Shown here: positions 1 through 8,337 of the stretch, piece after piece
How positions within the stretch are numbered: the stretch's first letter is position 1
How the letters are laid out: each line of letters begins with the position of its first letter
Assembly: GCA_019634385.1 (NCBI GenBank)
Contig: JAHQVK010000103.1
Span: 1-43,605 of the forward strand
DNA: 43,605 nucleotides
Direction: 5' to 3'
Source: Myxococcales bacterium
GTDB taxonomy: Bacteria; Myxococcota; Kuafuiibacteriia; Kuafuiibacteriales; Kuafuiibacteriaceae
Notes under the pieces: model-generated
What the model was told of the DNA's origin: nothing
The model's database searches: none
Seen by the model: the letters and a program-made list of their open reading frames with translations, nothing else
Position numbers and translations under genes: made by a program

Positions 1-184
1 ACCGTCTTTTCGACCGGCTTGGCCTCTCTTCGGTTGCATACGCCAAGTATGTGTCCTCTTGGTCGACGCGTCTCCCAAAAGCTTCGCTCGAACTATGCGT
101 ACTGGGCCAAGATTATCCGACTGCTAGGGGATGCCTAGGTATTGGCCGTTCCGGTGAGCTTCGGCCGCAGTGAAGGACAGCGGT

Positions 185-331
185 CTAGCAGGCCATCGGA
201 AAAGTGAGTTAGGCGCTTCGCTTCGCCTTTCATCGGTTGCATACGCCCGGTATGCGCCCTCTTCATCCGGAGCGTTCCCCGGAAAAGATACTTCGCGGAT
301 CACCCATCCCACTTTTCCGATGGCCTGCTAG
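185..331. repeat. Family A palindromic element, copy A1 (MITE-like)
   Basis: The element starts with CTAGCAGGCCATCGGAAAAG and ends with its reverse complement, about 22 bp of near-perfect terminal inverted repeat. This copy is about 30 bp shorter inside than the 179-bp copies at 13788, 23981 and 29724. The short ORF that can be read across it comes from the repeat and recurs in the other copies, so it is not a gene. Its right CTAG is also the left CTAG of the family B element that follows. Confidence 0.85.
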
Positions 332-508
332 CAGCCGGTTGATTTAGCCCAGTGTGTAGCTATCGAGCCAGGCTTTTCGTGAAACGTTCTGACGACGAGG
401 CGAGCGTACCTGGCGGTACGCGACCGAGGAGAGGCTTCTTGTGGTCAGGATGTTTCACGGAAAGACCGGCCGATAGATGCCTGCAGGGCTAGATCAACCG
501 GCTGCTAG
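328..508. repeat. Family B palindromic element, copy B1
   Basis: The left end is CTAGCAGCCGGTTGATTTAG and the right end is its imperfect inverse, terminating CCGGCTGCTAG. The inside contains a second inverted pair built around TTTCGTGAAACG and GTTTCACGGAAAG. It shares CTAG with A1 on the left and with a partial B copy on the right. It serves as an uninterrupted reference for B2 (7993), which is split by a family A element. Confidence 0.85.
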
Positions 509-575
509 TGGTCAGGACCTTTCACGGAAAGACCGGCCGATAGATGCGTGCAGGGCTAGATCAACCGGCTGCTAG
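505..575. repeat. Partial tandem copy of family B right half
   Basis: This 71-bp stretch repeats the right half of B1 (from GTGGTCAGGA through the terminal CTAG) directly after it. The two copies share one CTAG, and the next element (C1) starts in the CTAG at 572-575. It is either a tandem duplication of a half element or the remains of a second B insertion that lost its left half. Confidence 0.8.
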
Positions 576-807
576 GGCGTATCTTTAACCTCCGGCCGCG
601 TTCTGACTTGTATCCATCGTGTTGCGGGGTCGGCGGTTTCGCCCCCACTTTCGGGCCCCTCGGCCCGTTACATCCCGTCTCTTTGCTGTGGGGCCGACCC
701 CTCATACAGCAGAAATCCCTTGGGTTGAATCAATTCAAGCGGTCTTTGCTGTAAACGCGGGATACGGCGTTAGCTCCGCAGCTGAAGTCGTAAGAGATGC
801 CCTCATG
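572..807. repeat. Family C element, copy C1, with nested D1
   Basis: The left end is CTAGGGCGTATCTTTAACCT, close to the family C end found elsewhere as CTAGGGCGTGTCTTTACCCT. The right end is decayed (AGAGATGCCCTCATG instead of AGACACGCCCTAG). The interior matches C8 at 21105 (GCGTTCTGACTTGTATCC, then AACGCGGGATACGGCGT). A family D element is inserted at 705-753; in C8 that position is uninterrupted. Confidence 0.75.
705..753. repeat. Family D element, copy D1, nested in C1
   Basis: This 49-bp element runs from TACAGCAGAAATCCCTTGGG to GGTCTTTGCTGTA. Left flank plus right flank rejoin as ccctca-TA-aacgcggg, where C8 has ccctca-CA-aacgcggg. This fits insertion with duplication of a TA dinucleotide, the pattern of Tc1/mariner-IS630 type transposition. 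Confidence 0.8.
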
Positions 808-951
808 TGAGGCCTCGTGAGCGTCTTATAGTGTACGTAATTATCTGCCAACGGTTCACGTGGCGGGTATAATGAGTAGTTTCGTGAATTTCGTACGAAG
901 TGTGAATCTGACGAGGTGCATCAAGGATGTGATGGTCGGTATGGGTGGGTG

Positions 952-2019
952 CTATTGTTCAGTACTATGTTGGTTGCTAGAAGAATTCTGCGTCCAGTAG
1001 GCGCGAAGGAGCGAACGTATTTCTGGGGGCTGCATGGCAAAATCACCCCGGAGTCGCCCTGGGATCCACTTCCACCAAAACATGCCTGCGATCATGTCTT
1101 GTCGGCCTAATAGTTGTAAGGCCACTTCAACGAGTTTTTGTCGTAATTTTGGCGCAGAATTTTGACCGAACGAGCGCGTTTTCCACGGTTGGCGGGCAGC
1201 ATGGGGCGCAGATGGATAGCCTATTTCAGTAAATATGATTGGGCGTGTGGTCTGTTGAGATAAGTCTCTCAAATTAGCCAGAGGCTTTTGCCAGCCCTTA
1301 CGCAGGTCAGCAAGGGTGAGGGGGGGCTGTTTATCAACGAGCGGGAAGTACCCTTGGACCCCAATGTAGTCCAGTGCATCCCAGAATTTCACCCGCCGGA
1401 TACCGTCCCAGTTGGCAGCGTATGTCAGTTTGCCGGAGTATATATGGCGAACATCTCGAATGAGTTGGCGCCAGTACTCTTCGTAGTGTGTCAGGCGCTC
1501 GAGTTCCACACCCACCGCAAAGAGTGGAATTTTGTGCTCTTGTGCGAAGCGGGCTTGGTCCAAGATAAACGCTCGATAGGTCTTCGCAAACCGCTTGCGA
1601 CTCGCATCGTTGGTGAACGCTATACTCCCGCGCCAATCAAAACTCCCCCAGTAAGCGAGATGAGGTTTCCAAAAGAGGTAGAGACCAGCATGTTTAGCCC
1701 GCTGGACCGCGCGGGCCAGATAACCGGTCTGGTGGGCAGCTGTGAAACCGACCAGCCCGTGGGTACGAATGCTAGCGTAAGGATGAATCGCTACCCAATT
1801 AACTCCGAGGGTACTCAGATCTGCGAGAGACTGACTAAAGGCCTTGGAGCCCCAAACCCGCCCATAACCGGGACAGGAGACAGTCATGCCTCGCATCGGC
1901 TCCGCGAAGGGTGAGCTATGGGCGGTGCTTGCTATAGCTATGACTGCGATGGCGATGAGCACCATTGTTGGGCCGGTGGGAATGGACGAGATCAATGCTG
2001 GGGGACGCATCGAAGGCAC
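952..2019 (-). CDS. Secreted GH113-like glycoside hydrolase
   Basis: The 355-residue protein has a hydrophobic N-terminal segment (about residues 19-35, ending near a Ser-Ser-Pro), so it is probably exported. The rest looks like the TIM-barrel of glycoside hydrolase family 113 (endo-beta-mannanase-type, as I recall the family): the N-terminal strand with NWVAIHPYA, a KPHLAYWG segment, FAVGVELERL with the likely acid/base Glu, YIGVQGYFPL, and IIFTEIGYPSAP with the likely nucleophile Glu. The substrate cannot be read from sequence. The GTG at 2019 has an AGGGG six bases upstream; ATG 2010 or ATG 1965 are alternatives. The start overlaps the end of the upstream Cys-rich lipoprotein ORF, so the two may be co-transcribed. 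Confidence 0.75.
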   Translation of the reverse strand: MPSMRPPALISSIPTGPTMVLIAIAVIAIASTAHSSPFAEPMRGMTVSCPGYGRVWGSKAFSQSLADLSTLGVNWVAIHPYASIRTHGLVGFTAAHQTGYLARAVQRAKHAGLYLFWKPHLAYWGSFDWRGSIAFTNDASRKRFAKTYRAFILDQARFAQEHKIPLFAVGVELERLTHYEEYWRQLIRDVRHIYSGKLTYAANWDGIRRVKFWDALDYIGVQGYFPLVDKQPPLTLADLRKGWQKPLANLRDLSQQTTRPIIFTEIGYPSAPHAARQPWKTRSFGQNSAPKLRQKLVEVALQLLGRQDMIAGMFWWKWIPGRLRGDFAMQPPEIRSLLRAYWTQNSSSNQHSTEQ

Positions 2020-2225
2020 TCAGACCCCTGGTTTTCTCCAGGACAAAGACCTTGGTCACAGACCCCCAGTGGGCCCGATGGTAACTGGCATTTTTCCCCA
2101 AATTGGGTGCAGGCAGGGGGAATCCCTGTGCCGAGAGTGATGCCGGGGCAGGCCCCGAGCATGAAGAGGGTGACCCCTAATAGCCCTGCTTGGCTATTGC
2201 GGTTGGTGATGAAGGGGAACCTCAT
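1992..2225 (-). CDS. Small Cys-rich putative lipoprotein
   Basis: This 77-residue ORF begins MRFPFITNRNSQ, continues with a hydrophobic stretch ending LFMLGAC that reads as a lipobox, and then has a compact Cys-rich domain (CTQFGEKC, GVCDQGLC, CLRC). This arrangement is common in small secreted or surface lipoproteins of myxobacteria, but I do not recognise a named family. It ends inside the start region of the GH113 gene, which supports a shared transcript. No convincing ribosome binding site is visible at ATG 2225, and longer versions of the frame exist, so the start and even the gene are moderately uncertain. Confidence 0.45.
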   Translation of the reverse strand: MRFPFITNRNSQAGLLGVTLFMLGACPGITLGTGIPPACTQFGEKCQLPSGPLGVCDQGLCPGENQGSECLRCVPQH

Positions 2226-2310
2226 ATGCCGGAGATGATGCGGGGCCTCGCTGGCTGGCGCAAGTTTCTTCCTGGGCTCTGGGGCGCCAATGCCCAGCGA
2301 ACGTTTAGGG

Positions 2311-2370
2311 GGCTCACACCCCCGGGCTACGGCGTCATCTCCGCAGCCGGAGGGTAAAGACACGCCCTAG
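2311..2370. repeat. Partial family C element, copy C9
   Basis: The segment holds the family C right half: GGGCTACGGCGTCATCTCCG, then CAGCCGGAGGGTAAAGACAC and GCCCTAG. No matching left terminus is visible nearby, so it is an internally deleted or truncated copy. It sits upstream of the ArsR-methyltransferase gene. Confidence 0.6.
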
Positions 2371-2410
2371 TAGCCAGTGAAATAGTTGATCTCTCGGCGC
2401 CCGTCCGTCA

Positions 2411-2433
2411 TATTCCATCCGTATATCCGGAAT
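2411..2433. promoter_or_regulatory. Interrupted palindrome upstream of arsR-type gene
   Basis: ATTCC and GGAAT arms flank a 12-base centre less than 12 bases before the ArsR-methyltransferase start codon. ArsR/SahR-type repressors bind short interrupted palindromes close to their own promoters, so this is a candidate autoregulatory operator. The arms are only 5 bp, so chance is possible. Confidence 0.25.
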
Positions 2434-2441
2434 AACGAATT

Positions 2442-3380
2442 ATGCTCGATCTTACGGCGGCGAATGAGCTGTGCCGGCTCCTCGGAGATCCGACACGAGT
2501 ACGCATGCTGGTGGTTCTCGCCCACGAATCGCTATCAGTGGCGGAAATGACTCAGGTGACTGGTTTGGCTCAATCACGGGTATCCACCCACCTCGGGCGG
2601 CTCAAAGAGGTGGGTCTTGTGGAAGTCCGAAGAGAAGGGACGGCCTCATATTATTCTGCCGTAGCACCCGAGCGATGTCCGGGGTTGTCAGCGGTGTGGG
2701 GCGCGATCGCCACCCAACTGGAGGATCCGCTCCTTGAGGCCGATCGTGAGCGAGCATCAGCACTGGTCACGGCTAGACACCATGGCGGCAAAAGTTGGAG
2801 TGCCTCCATCGCTGGGCATATGGAGCGGTATTATTCCCCCGGTCGCACCTGGCAGGCCTTTGTACGTGCGCTGGTGGGATTCGCAGCGCTCGGCGATGTC
2901 CTGGATGTAGGGGCTGGAGATGGGGCCTTGGCGGAGTTATTGGCCCCGCATTGTCGCAGTCTGACTTGCCTAGATATTGACAAAAAAGTGACCGATGCCG
3001 GGAGCGAGCGGCTCAAGCGATTTGGACATGTTCGCTGTGTTCAAGGTGATATGCACGCACTATCGTTCACTCCTGGCTCTTTTGATCAGGTGTTGCTGAT
3101 GAACGCACTCACCTACGCGGAGGATCCACAAGCTGTGCTTGTGGAGGCGGGGCGAATGCTCCGGGGTGGGGGTCGGCTTATTGGTGGGACCTTGGCCAGC
3201 CACAAGCACCATCAGGCGGTGATGCCTTTTGGACACATTCAATTCGGTTTTGCGCCTCAGTATCTGCGGGATGAGTTGGAGGCGGCGGGACTTCAAGTGT
3301 CGATGTGTGAAGTGACCCATACGGAGCGGAGAGCGCCGCACTTTGAGGTGATCACTTTTCACGCGGTACGACCGGCCTAA
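2442..3380 (+). CDS. ArsR-family regulator fused to SAM-dependent methyltransferase
   Basis: Residues 1 to about 95 form an ArsR-type winged helix: [15 protein letters not shown], then a recognition region [20 protein letters not shown] and a beta-wing ([13 protein letters not shown]). Residues about 120-310 form a class I methyltransferase, with motif [17 protein letters not shown], the acidic end of strand 2 (CLDIDKK) and [15 protein letters not shown]. This two-domain architecture is known next to metH/metF in several proteobacteria, where it is thought to sense or regulate the SAM/SAH cycle. The stop codon overlaps the first possible ATG of metH (TAATG), so the two are very likely one operon. 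Whether the C-terminal half is catalytic or only a SAM/SAH sensor is not visible. Confidence 0.85.
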   Translation: MLDLTAANELCRLLGDPTRVRMLVVLAHESLSVAEMTQVTGLAQSRVSTHLGRLKEVGLVEVRREGTASYYSAVAPERCPGLSAVWGAIATQLEDPLLEADRERASALVTARHHGGKSWSASIAGHMERYYSPGRTWQAFVRALVGFAALGDVLDVGAGDGALAELLAPHCRSLTCLDIDKKVTDAGSERLKRFGHVRCVQGDMHALSFTPGSFDQVLLMNALTYAEDPQAVLVEAGRMLRGGGRLIGGTLASHKHHQAVMPFGHIQFGFAPQYLRDELEAAGLQVSMCEVTHTERRAPHFEVITFHAVRPA

Positions 3381-3406
3381 TGTTGTTAGATCGGTCGGAG
3401 AAATTT

Positions 3407-6400
3407 ATGAGCGCACGTACCCTTCTTGAACAACTATCTCACGAACGTATCCTAATTATAGACGGGGCTATGGGCACGATGCTTCAGCGCTGGGGTCTAG
3501 AGGAGAAGGATTATCGTGCTGATCGCTTTCCGGATGTTCCGGGGCAACTCAAAGGCAACCACGATCTTCTACAACTCACTCGTCCAGATGTGCTTCGGGC
3601 GGTTCAGTCCGAGTATTTGGATGCAGGGGCGGATATACTTGAGACCAATACGTTCAGTTCGACAACTATTGCTCAGGCTGATTATCACCTCGAAGAGGTT
3701 GTGACCGAGTTGAACTTTGAAGCTGCTCGCATCGCTCGAGAGCTTTGTGACAAGTATACAGCAAAGAATCCCAACAAGCCTCGGTTCGTTGCTGGTGTGT
3801 TAGGTCCAACTAATCGAACGGCCTCTATATCTCCGGATGTAAACAACCCTGGCTATCGAAATACTTCTTTCCGAGAGTTGGCTGATGCTTATACCGAGGC
3901 GTCACGCGCCTTGCTTGATGGAGGTGCCGACCTGCTCATGGTTGAGACTATCTTCGATACCTTGAATGCGAAAGCCGCTCTTTACGCAATAATGGGGGTG
4001 GCAGAAGAGCGGGGTATAGATATCCCTATTATGGTCTCGGGGACAATTACCGACGCTTCTGGTAGAACCCTCTCCGGCCAAACAACAGAGGCTTTTTATA
4101 ACTCGATAGCCCATGCTCGCCCATTCAGCGTGGGATTGAATTGCGCGCTGGGAGCGGAGCAGCTACGCCCATATCTTCAAGAACTGTCTCGGGTCTCAAC
4201 CGGGTTTGTCAGTGTCCATCCGAATGCCGGTTTGCCTAATGCGTTTGGGGAGTATGATCAAAGCCCGGAGCAGATGGCTGAACTTGTTCGTGAGTTTGCT
4301 ACGTCGGGCTTTGTTAATATTTTAGGAGGTTGTTGCGGCACAACCCCCGACCATATTAGGGCGATTGCGGAAGCGGTGGCAGATGTATCCCCTCGGGTGC
4401 CTACACTTCGCCCCAAGGCGGCCCGTCTATCTGGTTTGGAGCCTCTGACCATCGAGGATGGGTCTTTGTTTATCAACATTGGTGAACGAACCAATGTCAC
4501 CGGCTCTGCTAAGTTCAAGCGTTTGGTCAAGGACGGAGACTATGACACGGCCCTTGAGGTTGCTCGAGATCAGGTAGAAGGGGGCGCCCAGATGATCGAT
4601 GTCAACATGGACGAAGGCATGTTAGACTCGGAGACGGCGATGACCACCTTCTTGAACTTGATCGCTTCGGAGCCAGATATTGCCCGGGTGCCGGTGGTGA
4701 TCGACTCCTCCAAGTGGTCGGTTATCGAAGCTGGCCTCCAGTGTGTCCAGGGCAAAGGGGTAGTGAATTCGATCTCCTTAAAAGAAGGGGAGGCTGTGTT
4801 TGTTCGTCAGGCCAAAGCGGTTCTCCGGTACGGAGCGGCGGTGATTGTCATGGCCTTCGATGAAGAGGGCCAAGCGGACACTCGAGAGCGGAAGTTTGAA
4901 ATCTGCGAGCGCTCGTACAAAATACTGACTGAGAAGGTTGGTTTTCCACCGGAAGATATTATTTTTGATCCCAATATTTTTGCGGTGGCAACCGGGATTG
5001 AGGAGCACAACGCGTACGGCAAGGCATTTCTTGAGGCATGCAAAGATATCAAGCGTTCCTTACCTCACGCCAAGATTTCTGGTGGGGTAAGTAATGTTTC
5101 CTTTTCGTTTCGAGGGAATAATCCGGTCCGAGAAGCGATGCATGCCGCGTTTTTGTACCATGCAACCCGGGCGGGTCTGGATATGGGCATTGTGAATGCA
5201 GGTCAGTTGGAGGTGTATGAGGAAGTTGATAAGGACCTCCTACGGCGCATTGAAGATGTCCTCTTTGATCGTAATCCGGAAGCTACCGAACAACTAACGG
5301 ATGCTGCGGAGACGTTTAGAGGGGTGGCCAAAGAGAAGAAAGATAATCTTGAGTGGCGGGAGGTCTCGGTCAAAAAGCGCCTGGAGTATGCGTTGGTGAA
5401 AGGCATTGCGGACTTTGTTGAAGCCGATGTCGAAGAAGCCCGGCAAAAAGCATCACGGACTATAGAAGTTATTGAGGGACCGCTGATGGATGGGATGAAT
5501 GTGGTCGGGGACCTCTTTGGTGAGGGCAAGATGTTTCTGCCGCAGGTGGTGAAGTCCGCTCGGGTCATGAAAAAAGCCGTGGCCTACCTTATTCCGTTTA
5601 TTGAAGAAGAAAAACGGCGGAGTGGTCGAGCCAATGAGGCAAAAGGAAAGATCATAATGGCAACGGTGAAGGGGGACGTGCACGATATTGGGAAGAATAT
5701 CGTAAGTGTTGTTCTTCGCTGCAACAACTACGAGGTAGTTGATCTTGGCGTTATGGTCCCTGCTGAGAAGATCCTTAGTGCGGCTAAAGATGAGAAGGCG
5801 GACATGATCGGTTTGTCCGGATTGATCACCCCATCTTTAGATGAGATGGTTCAAGTGGCGTCAGAAATGGAGCGACGAGGGTTTGATATACCATTGCTCA
5901 TCGGTGGGGCAACAACCTCTAAGATGCATACTGCGGTTAAGATAGAACCGCAGTACGATAGTGGCCCAGCTATTTACGTGACTGATGCCTCTCGTTCGGT
6001 GGCGGTGGTGAGTCAGCTATTGTCAGATACTCAGCGAGATAACTATGTTCAGGGGGTGCGCGAGGACTACGCTGAACTACGAAAGCAGTACGAGAATCGT
6101 TCTGATAGCGTTAAACGCTTGGCTATAGATGAAGCGCGAAAGAACCGCCTGGCGGTGGATTGGACAAAAACGCAGCCGGTCAGGCCGACCTTTCTTGGGC
6201 TCAAAACTTATGAAGACTATCCATTAGAGGAGCTGTTCGAACGTATCGATTGGACACCATTTTTCCATACTTGGGAGCTTCATGGAAAGTTTCCTACAAT
6301 ATTTGATGATAAGGTTGTGGGTGCTCAAGCCAAGGAACTATTTGGTGATGCGCAGGTGATGCTGAAGGAACTCCTTTCGGTGAAGGTGATAAAGGCTCGA

Positions 6401-7132
6401 GCTTCGGTAGGCTTTTTTCCTGCGAACGCGGTTGGGGATGATATAGAGGTCTATGCAGATGATTCCCGTACCGAGGTGGTAGAGGTTATCCATACTTTAC
6501 GTCAGCAGTCCAAAAAAGCGAGAGGACGGCCAAATTTGGCTCTTTCGGATTTTATAGCTCCTAAAGAAACAGGCATTGCAGACTATATTGGAGGGTTTGT
6601 AGTGACTGCCGGGATAGGAGCCGATGAATATGCCAAGAGGTACGAGAGCCAAGGGGATGACTACAGCAGTATCATGGTGAAAGCGTTGGCTGATCGATGT
6701 GCGGAAGCGTTTGCCGAGCGGATGCACGAGGTGGTTCGGCGTCAGCTGTGGGGATATGCGCGGGATGAAGCCCTGTCGAATGAAGAGCTGATCAAGGAGC
6801 AATACAGGGGTGTTCGACCGGCTCCCGGCTATCCAGCTTGTCCTGACCACACTGAGAAAGGGACCCTTTTTCGACTGCTTGAAGCGGAAGAACGGGCCCA
6901 AGTGACGCTTACGGAATCTTTTGCCATGTGGCCCGCTTCTTCTGTGAGCGGGTATTATTTTGCGAATCCGGATGCGCAATATTTTGGGGTAGGTAGAATC
7001 GAGCGAGATCAGGTTGTGGACTACGCGGCGCGCAAGGGGATTGAGCTGGCATTTATGGAGAAGTGGTTGAGTCCCAACTTGGCTTATGAGCGATCAGCCC
7101 CTCCTCGGCGAACGACAAGCAAGGTGGGATAG
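3407..7132 (+). CDS. metH: Cobalamin-dependent methionine synthase
   Basis: The product transfers a methyl group from 5-methyltetrahydrofolate via cobalamin to homocysteine. All four modules are present in order: the homocysteine module with zinc ligands Cys246 (in GLNCALG) and Cys309-Cys310 (GGCCGTT); the pterin module starting near [12 protein letters not shown]; the cobalamin cap and Rossmann modules with GDVHDIGKN, whose His759 is the cobalt ligand, plus [11 protein letters not shown] and GGATTS; and the C-terminal AdoMet reactivation module with [13 protein letters not shown] chose ATG 3407 over ATG 3380 because GGAG lies six bases upstream and because it puts the cobalt-ligand His at 759, as in E. 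coli. The length is 1241 residues against about 1227 in E. coli. It follows the ArsR-methyltransferase directly. Confidence 0.97.
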   Translation: MSARTLLEQLSHERILIIDGAMGTMLQRWGLEEKDYRADRFPDVPGQLKGNHDLLQLTRPDVLRAVQSEYLDAGADILETNTFSSTTIAQADYHLEEVVTELNFEAARIARELCDKYTAKNPNKPRFVAGVLGPTNRTASISPDVNNPGYRNTSFRELADAYTEASRALLDGGADLLMVETIFDTLNAKAALYAIMGVAEERGIDIPIMVSGTITDASGRTLSGQTTEAFYNSIAHARPFSVGLNCALGAEQLRPYLQELSRVSTGFVSVHPNAGLPNAFGEYDQSPEQMAELVREFATSGFVNILGGCCGTTPDHIRAIAEAVADVSPRVPTLRPKAARLSGLEPLTIEDGSLFINIGERTNVTGSAKFKRLVKDGDYDTALEVARDQVEGGAQMIDVNMDEGMLDSETAMTTFLNLIASEPDIARVPVVIDSSKWSVIEAGLQCVQGKGVVNSISLKEGEAVFVRQAKAVLRYGAAVIVMAFDEEGQADTRERKFEICERSYKILTEKVGFPPEDIIFDPNIFAVATGIEEHNAYGKAFLEACKDIKRSLPHAKISGGVSNVSFSFRGNNPVREAMHAAFLYHATRAGLDMGIVNAGQLEVYEEVDKDLLRRIEDVLFDRNPEATEQLTDAAETFRGVAKEKKDNLEWREVSVKKRLEYALVKGIADFVEADVEEARQKASRTIEVIEGPLMDGMNVVGDLFGEGKMFLPQVVKSARVMKKAVAYLIPFIEEEKRRSGRANEAKGKIIMATVKGDVHDIGKNIVSVVLRCNNYEVVDLGVMVPAEKILSAAKDEKADMIGLSGLITPSLDEMVQVASEMERRGFDIPLLIGGATTSKMHTAVKIEPQYDSGPAIYVTDASRSVAVVSQLLSDTQRDNYVQGVREDYAELRKQYENRSDSVKRLAIDEARKNRLAVDWTKTQPVRPTFLGLKTYEDYPLEELFERIDWTPFFHTWELHGKFPTIFDDKVVGAQAKELFGDAQVMLKELLSVKVIKARASVGFFPANAVGDDIEVYADDSRTEVVEVIHTLRQQSKKARGRPNLALSDFIAPKETGIADYIGGFVVTAGIGADEYAKRYESQGDDYSSIMVKALADRCAEAFAERMHEVVRRQLWGYARDEALSNEELIKEQYRGVRPAPGYPACPDHTEKGTLFRLLEAEERAQVTLTESFAMWPASSVSGYYFANPDAQYFGVGRIERDQVVDYAARKGIELAFMEKWLSPNLAYERSAPPRRTTSKVG

Positions 7133-7189
7133 TGGGGTGGGCCCTTCGCTGTTACTTTTAGACCATGCTACAGCATCGGGGCCCCGTAT

Positions 7190-7795
7190 CTAAAACCGAT
7201 TCTCTATGACAACTTCATCTAAGCTCAGCTGACCGGGTTTTGGCCATGGCTCTTTGGTCCCTCTACCGATAGCAACCATTGGTCCCATGACATGGTCATC
7301 TGGGAGGTTAATGAGCTTGGCTACTTCATCAATGTCAAAGCCGATCATAGGACAGCTCTCATAACCCATGGACTTTGCGGCGAGCATAATAGTCTGTGCG
7401 GCCATACCAATACTGCGTTGAGCTTCATCCCGTTGCAGCCATTGTCGTCCCTCATGAAACGGTCCCATCCACCCGACAAGCAGATCACTCACTTCTTTGG
7501 GGGCGTTCTTCCAGTAGCGAGCGGGATCTTTAGTCCAGGCTTTGACATCCGCGGTCAACAGGATGAGAAGCGAGGCATCAGTCATTTGGGACTGATCATT
7601 CCCAAATTCTTTTCGGATTTTCGCTCTCATCTGGCTATCTCGCAGAACAACAAAGCGCCAATGCTGGATATTAAAACTGGTGGGAGCTTGAATGGCAGCC
7701 TCAAGAAGTTTCTTCTCTTCTTTATCTGTGAGCTGATGATTTGGGTCGAATTGCTTCACAGCCCGGCGAGCGTATATTGCTTCTAAAGTGTCCAT
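7190..7795 (-). CDS. Nitroreductase-family FMN oxidoreductase
   Basis: This is a 201-residue protein of the NfnB-like nitroreductase superfamily: FMN-binding N-terminus LEAIYARRAVKQFDPNH, then LLEAAIQAPTSFNIQHWRFV, and the C-terminal dimer part with AAKSMGYESCPMIGFD and MGPMVAIGRG. The family reduces nitroaromatics or quinones with NAD(P)H; the real substrate is unknown. ATG 7795 is preferred because it starts the conserved region and has a purine-rich GAGGATGAAG upstream; an upstream start at 7849 would add 18 unconserved residues. It converges on metH, and a composite of repeat elements starts 67 bases upstream of its start codon. Confidence 0.85.
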   Translation of the reverse strand: MDTLEAIYARRAVKQFDPNHQLTDKEEKKLLEAAIQAPTSFNIQHWRFVVLRDSQMRAKIRKEFGNDQSQMTDASLLILLTADVKAWTKDPARYWKNAPKEVSDLLVGWMGPFHEGRQWLQRDEAQRSIGMAAQTIMLAAKSMGYESCPMIGFDIDEVAKLINLPDDHVMGPMVAIGRGTKEPWPKPGQLSLDEVVIENRF

Positions 7796-7861
7796 GCGAA
7801 CTTCATCCTCATATCTTATGGCATGCTCATGGGCTCTGAGTTGATACAAGAAAAATTGGTA

Positions 7862-7996
7862 CTAGGGCGTGTCTTCAAACTCCGGCTGCGGATATGATGA
7901 TGTAGCCTGTGGGTGTGGGGGCTTTGCTGTATCCGTCCCGGTAGCAACTGATGATTTGATACTGGATCATGTATGAGGTTAAACACACACCCCTAG
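7862..7996. repeat. Family C element, copy C2
   Basis: It begins CTAGGGCGTGTCTTCAAACT and ends AACACACACCCCTAG. The interior has diverged from other C copies and the right end is imperfect. Its last CTAG is the first CTAG of B2. It occupies the region upstream of the nitroreductase gene, so any promoter further upstream would have been displaced. Confidence 0.7.
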
Positions 7997-8337
7997 CAGC
8001 CGGTTGATTTGGCCATGTGTGTAGCTATCGAGCCCGGCTTTTCGTGAAACGCTCTGACGACGAGGCGAGCGTACCTGTCGGTAGGTGACCGAGGAGAGAC
8101 ATCTAGCAGGCCATCGGAAAAGTGGGATGGGTGATCCGCGAAGTATCTTTCCCGTGGAACGCTCCGGATGAAGAGGGCGCATACAACCGATGAAAGGCGA
8201 AGCCGGTCCAGACGTTCCACGGAAAAAGGACCCGCGAAGCGCCTAACTCACTTTTCCGATGGCCTGCTAGTGGTCAGGACGTTTCACAGAAAGACCGGTC
8301 GACAGATGCGTGCAGGGCGAGATCAACAGGTTGCTAG
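7993..8337. repeat. Family B element, copy B2, split by A2
   Basis: The left half (CTAGCAGCCGGTTGATTTGG to GAGGAGAGACAT) and right half (TGGTCAGGACGTTTCAC to GGTTGCTAG) are the two parts of a family B element. A family A element sits exactly between them at 8103-8270. B1 and B3 show the uninterrupted order. The last 67 bases of B2 overlap the 3' end of the RND exporter gene. Confidence 0.85.
8103..8270. repeat. Family A element, copy A2, nested in B2
   Basis: This is a family A element in reverse orientation relative to A1, bounded by CTAG on both sides. The flanks rejoin to give the B sequence with one CTAG where B1 has CTTG and B3 has TTCG. That is the signature of insertion into a CTAG target with TA (or CTAG) duplication. 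Its terminal CTAG provides the TAG stop codon now used by the RND gene. Confidence 0.85.

Noticed and set aside
124..312. ORF reading MGWVIREVSFP across element A1, and similar ORFs at 23943, 29743 and 8168
   Set aside because: The frames are generated by family A repeats and recur wherever a copy is present; lengths and ends vary with the copy and none has a ribosome binding site or a conserved context.
1288..1914. Long plus-strand ORF opposite the GH113-like gene
   Set aside because: The minus frame shows recognisable family motifs and a signal sequence, while the plus frame has none; it is an antisense shadow.
7133..7189. Bidirectional terminator between metH and the nitroreductase gene
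   Set aside because: GGGCCC and short GCTGT/ACAGC arms are present but they do not form one strong stem followed by a T-run.
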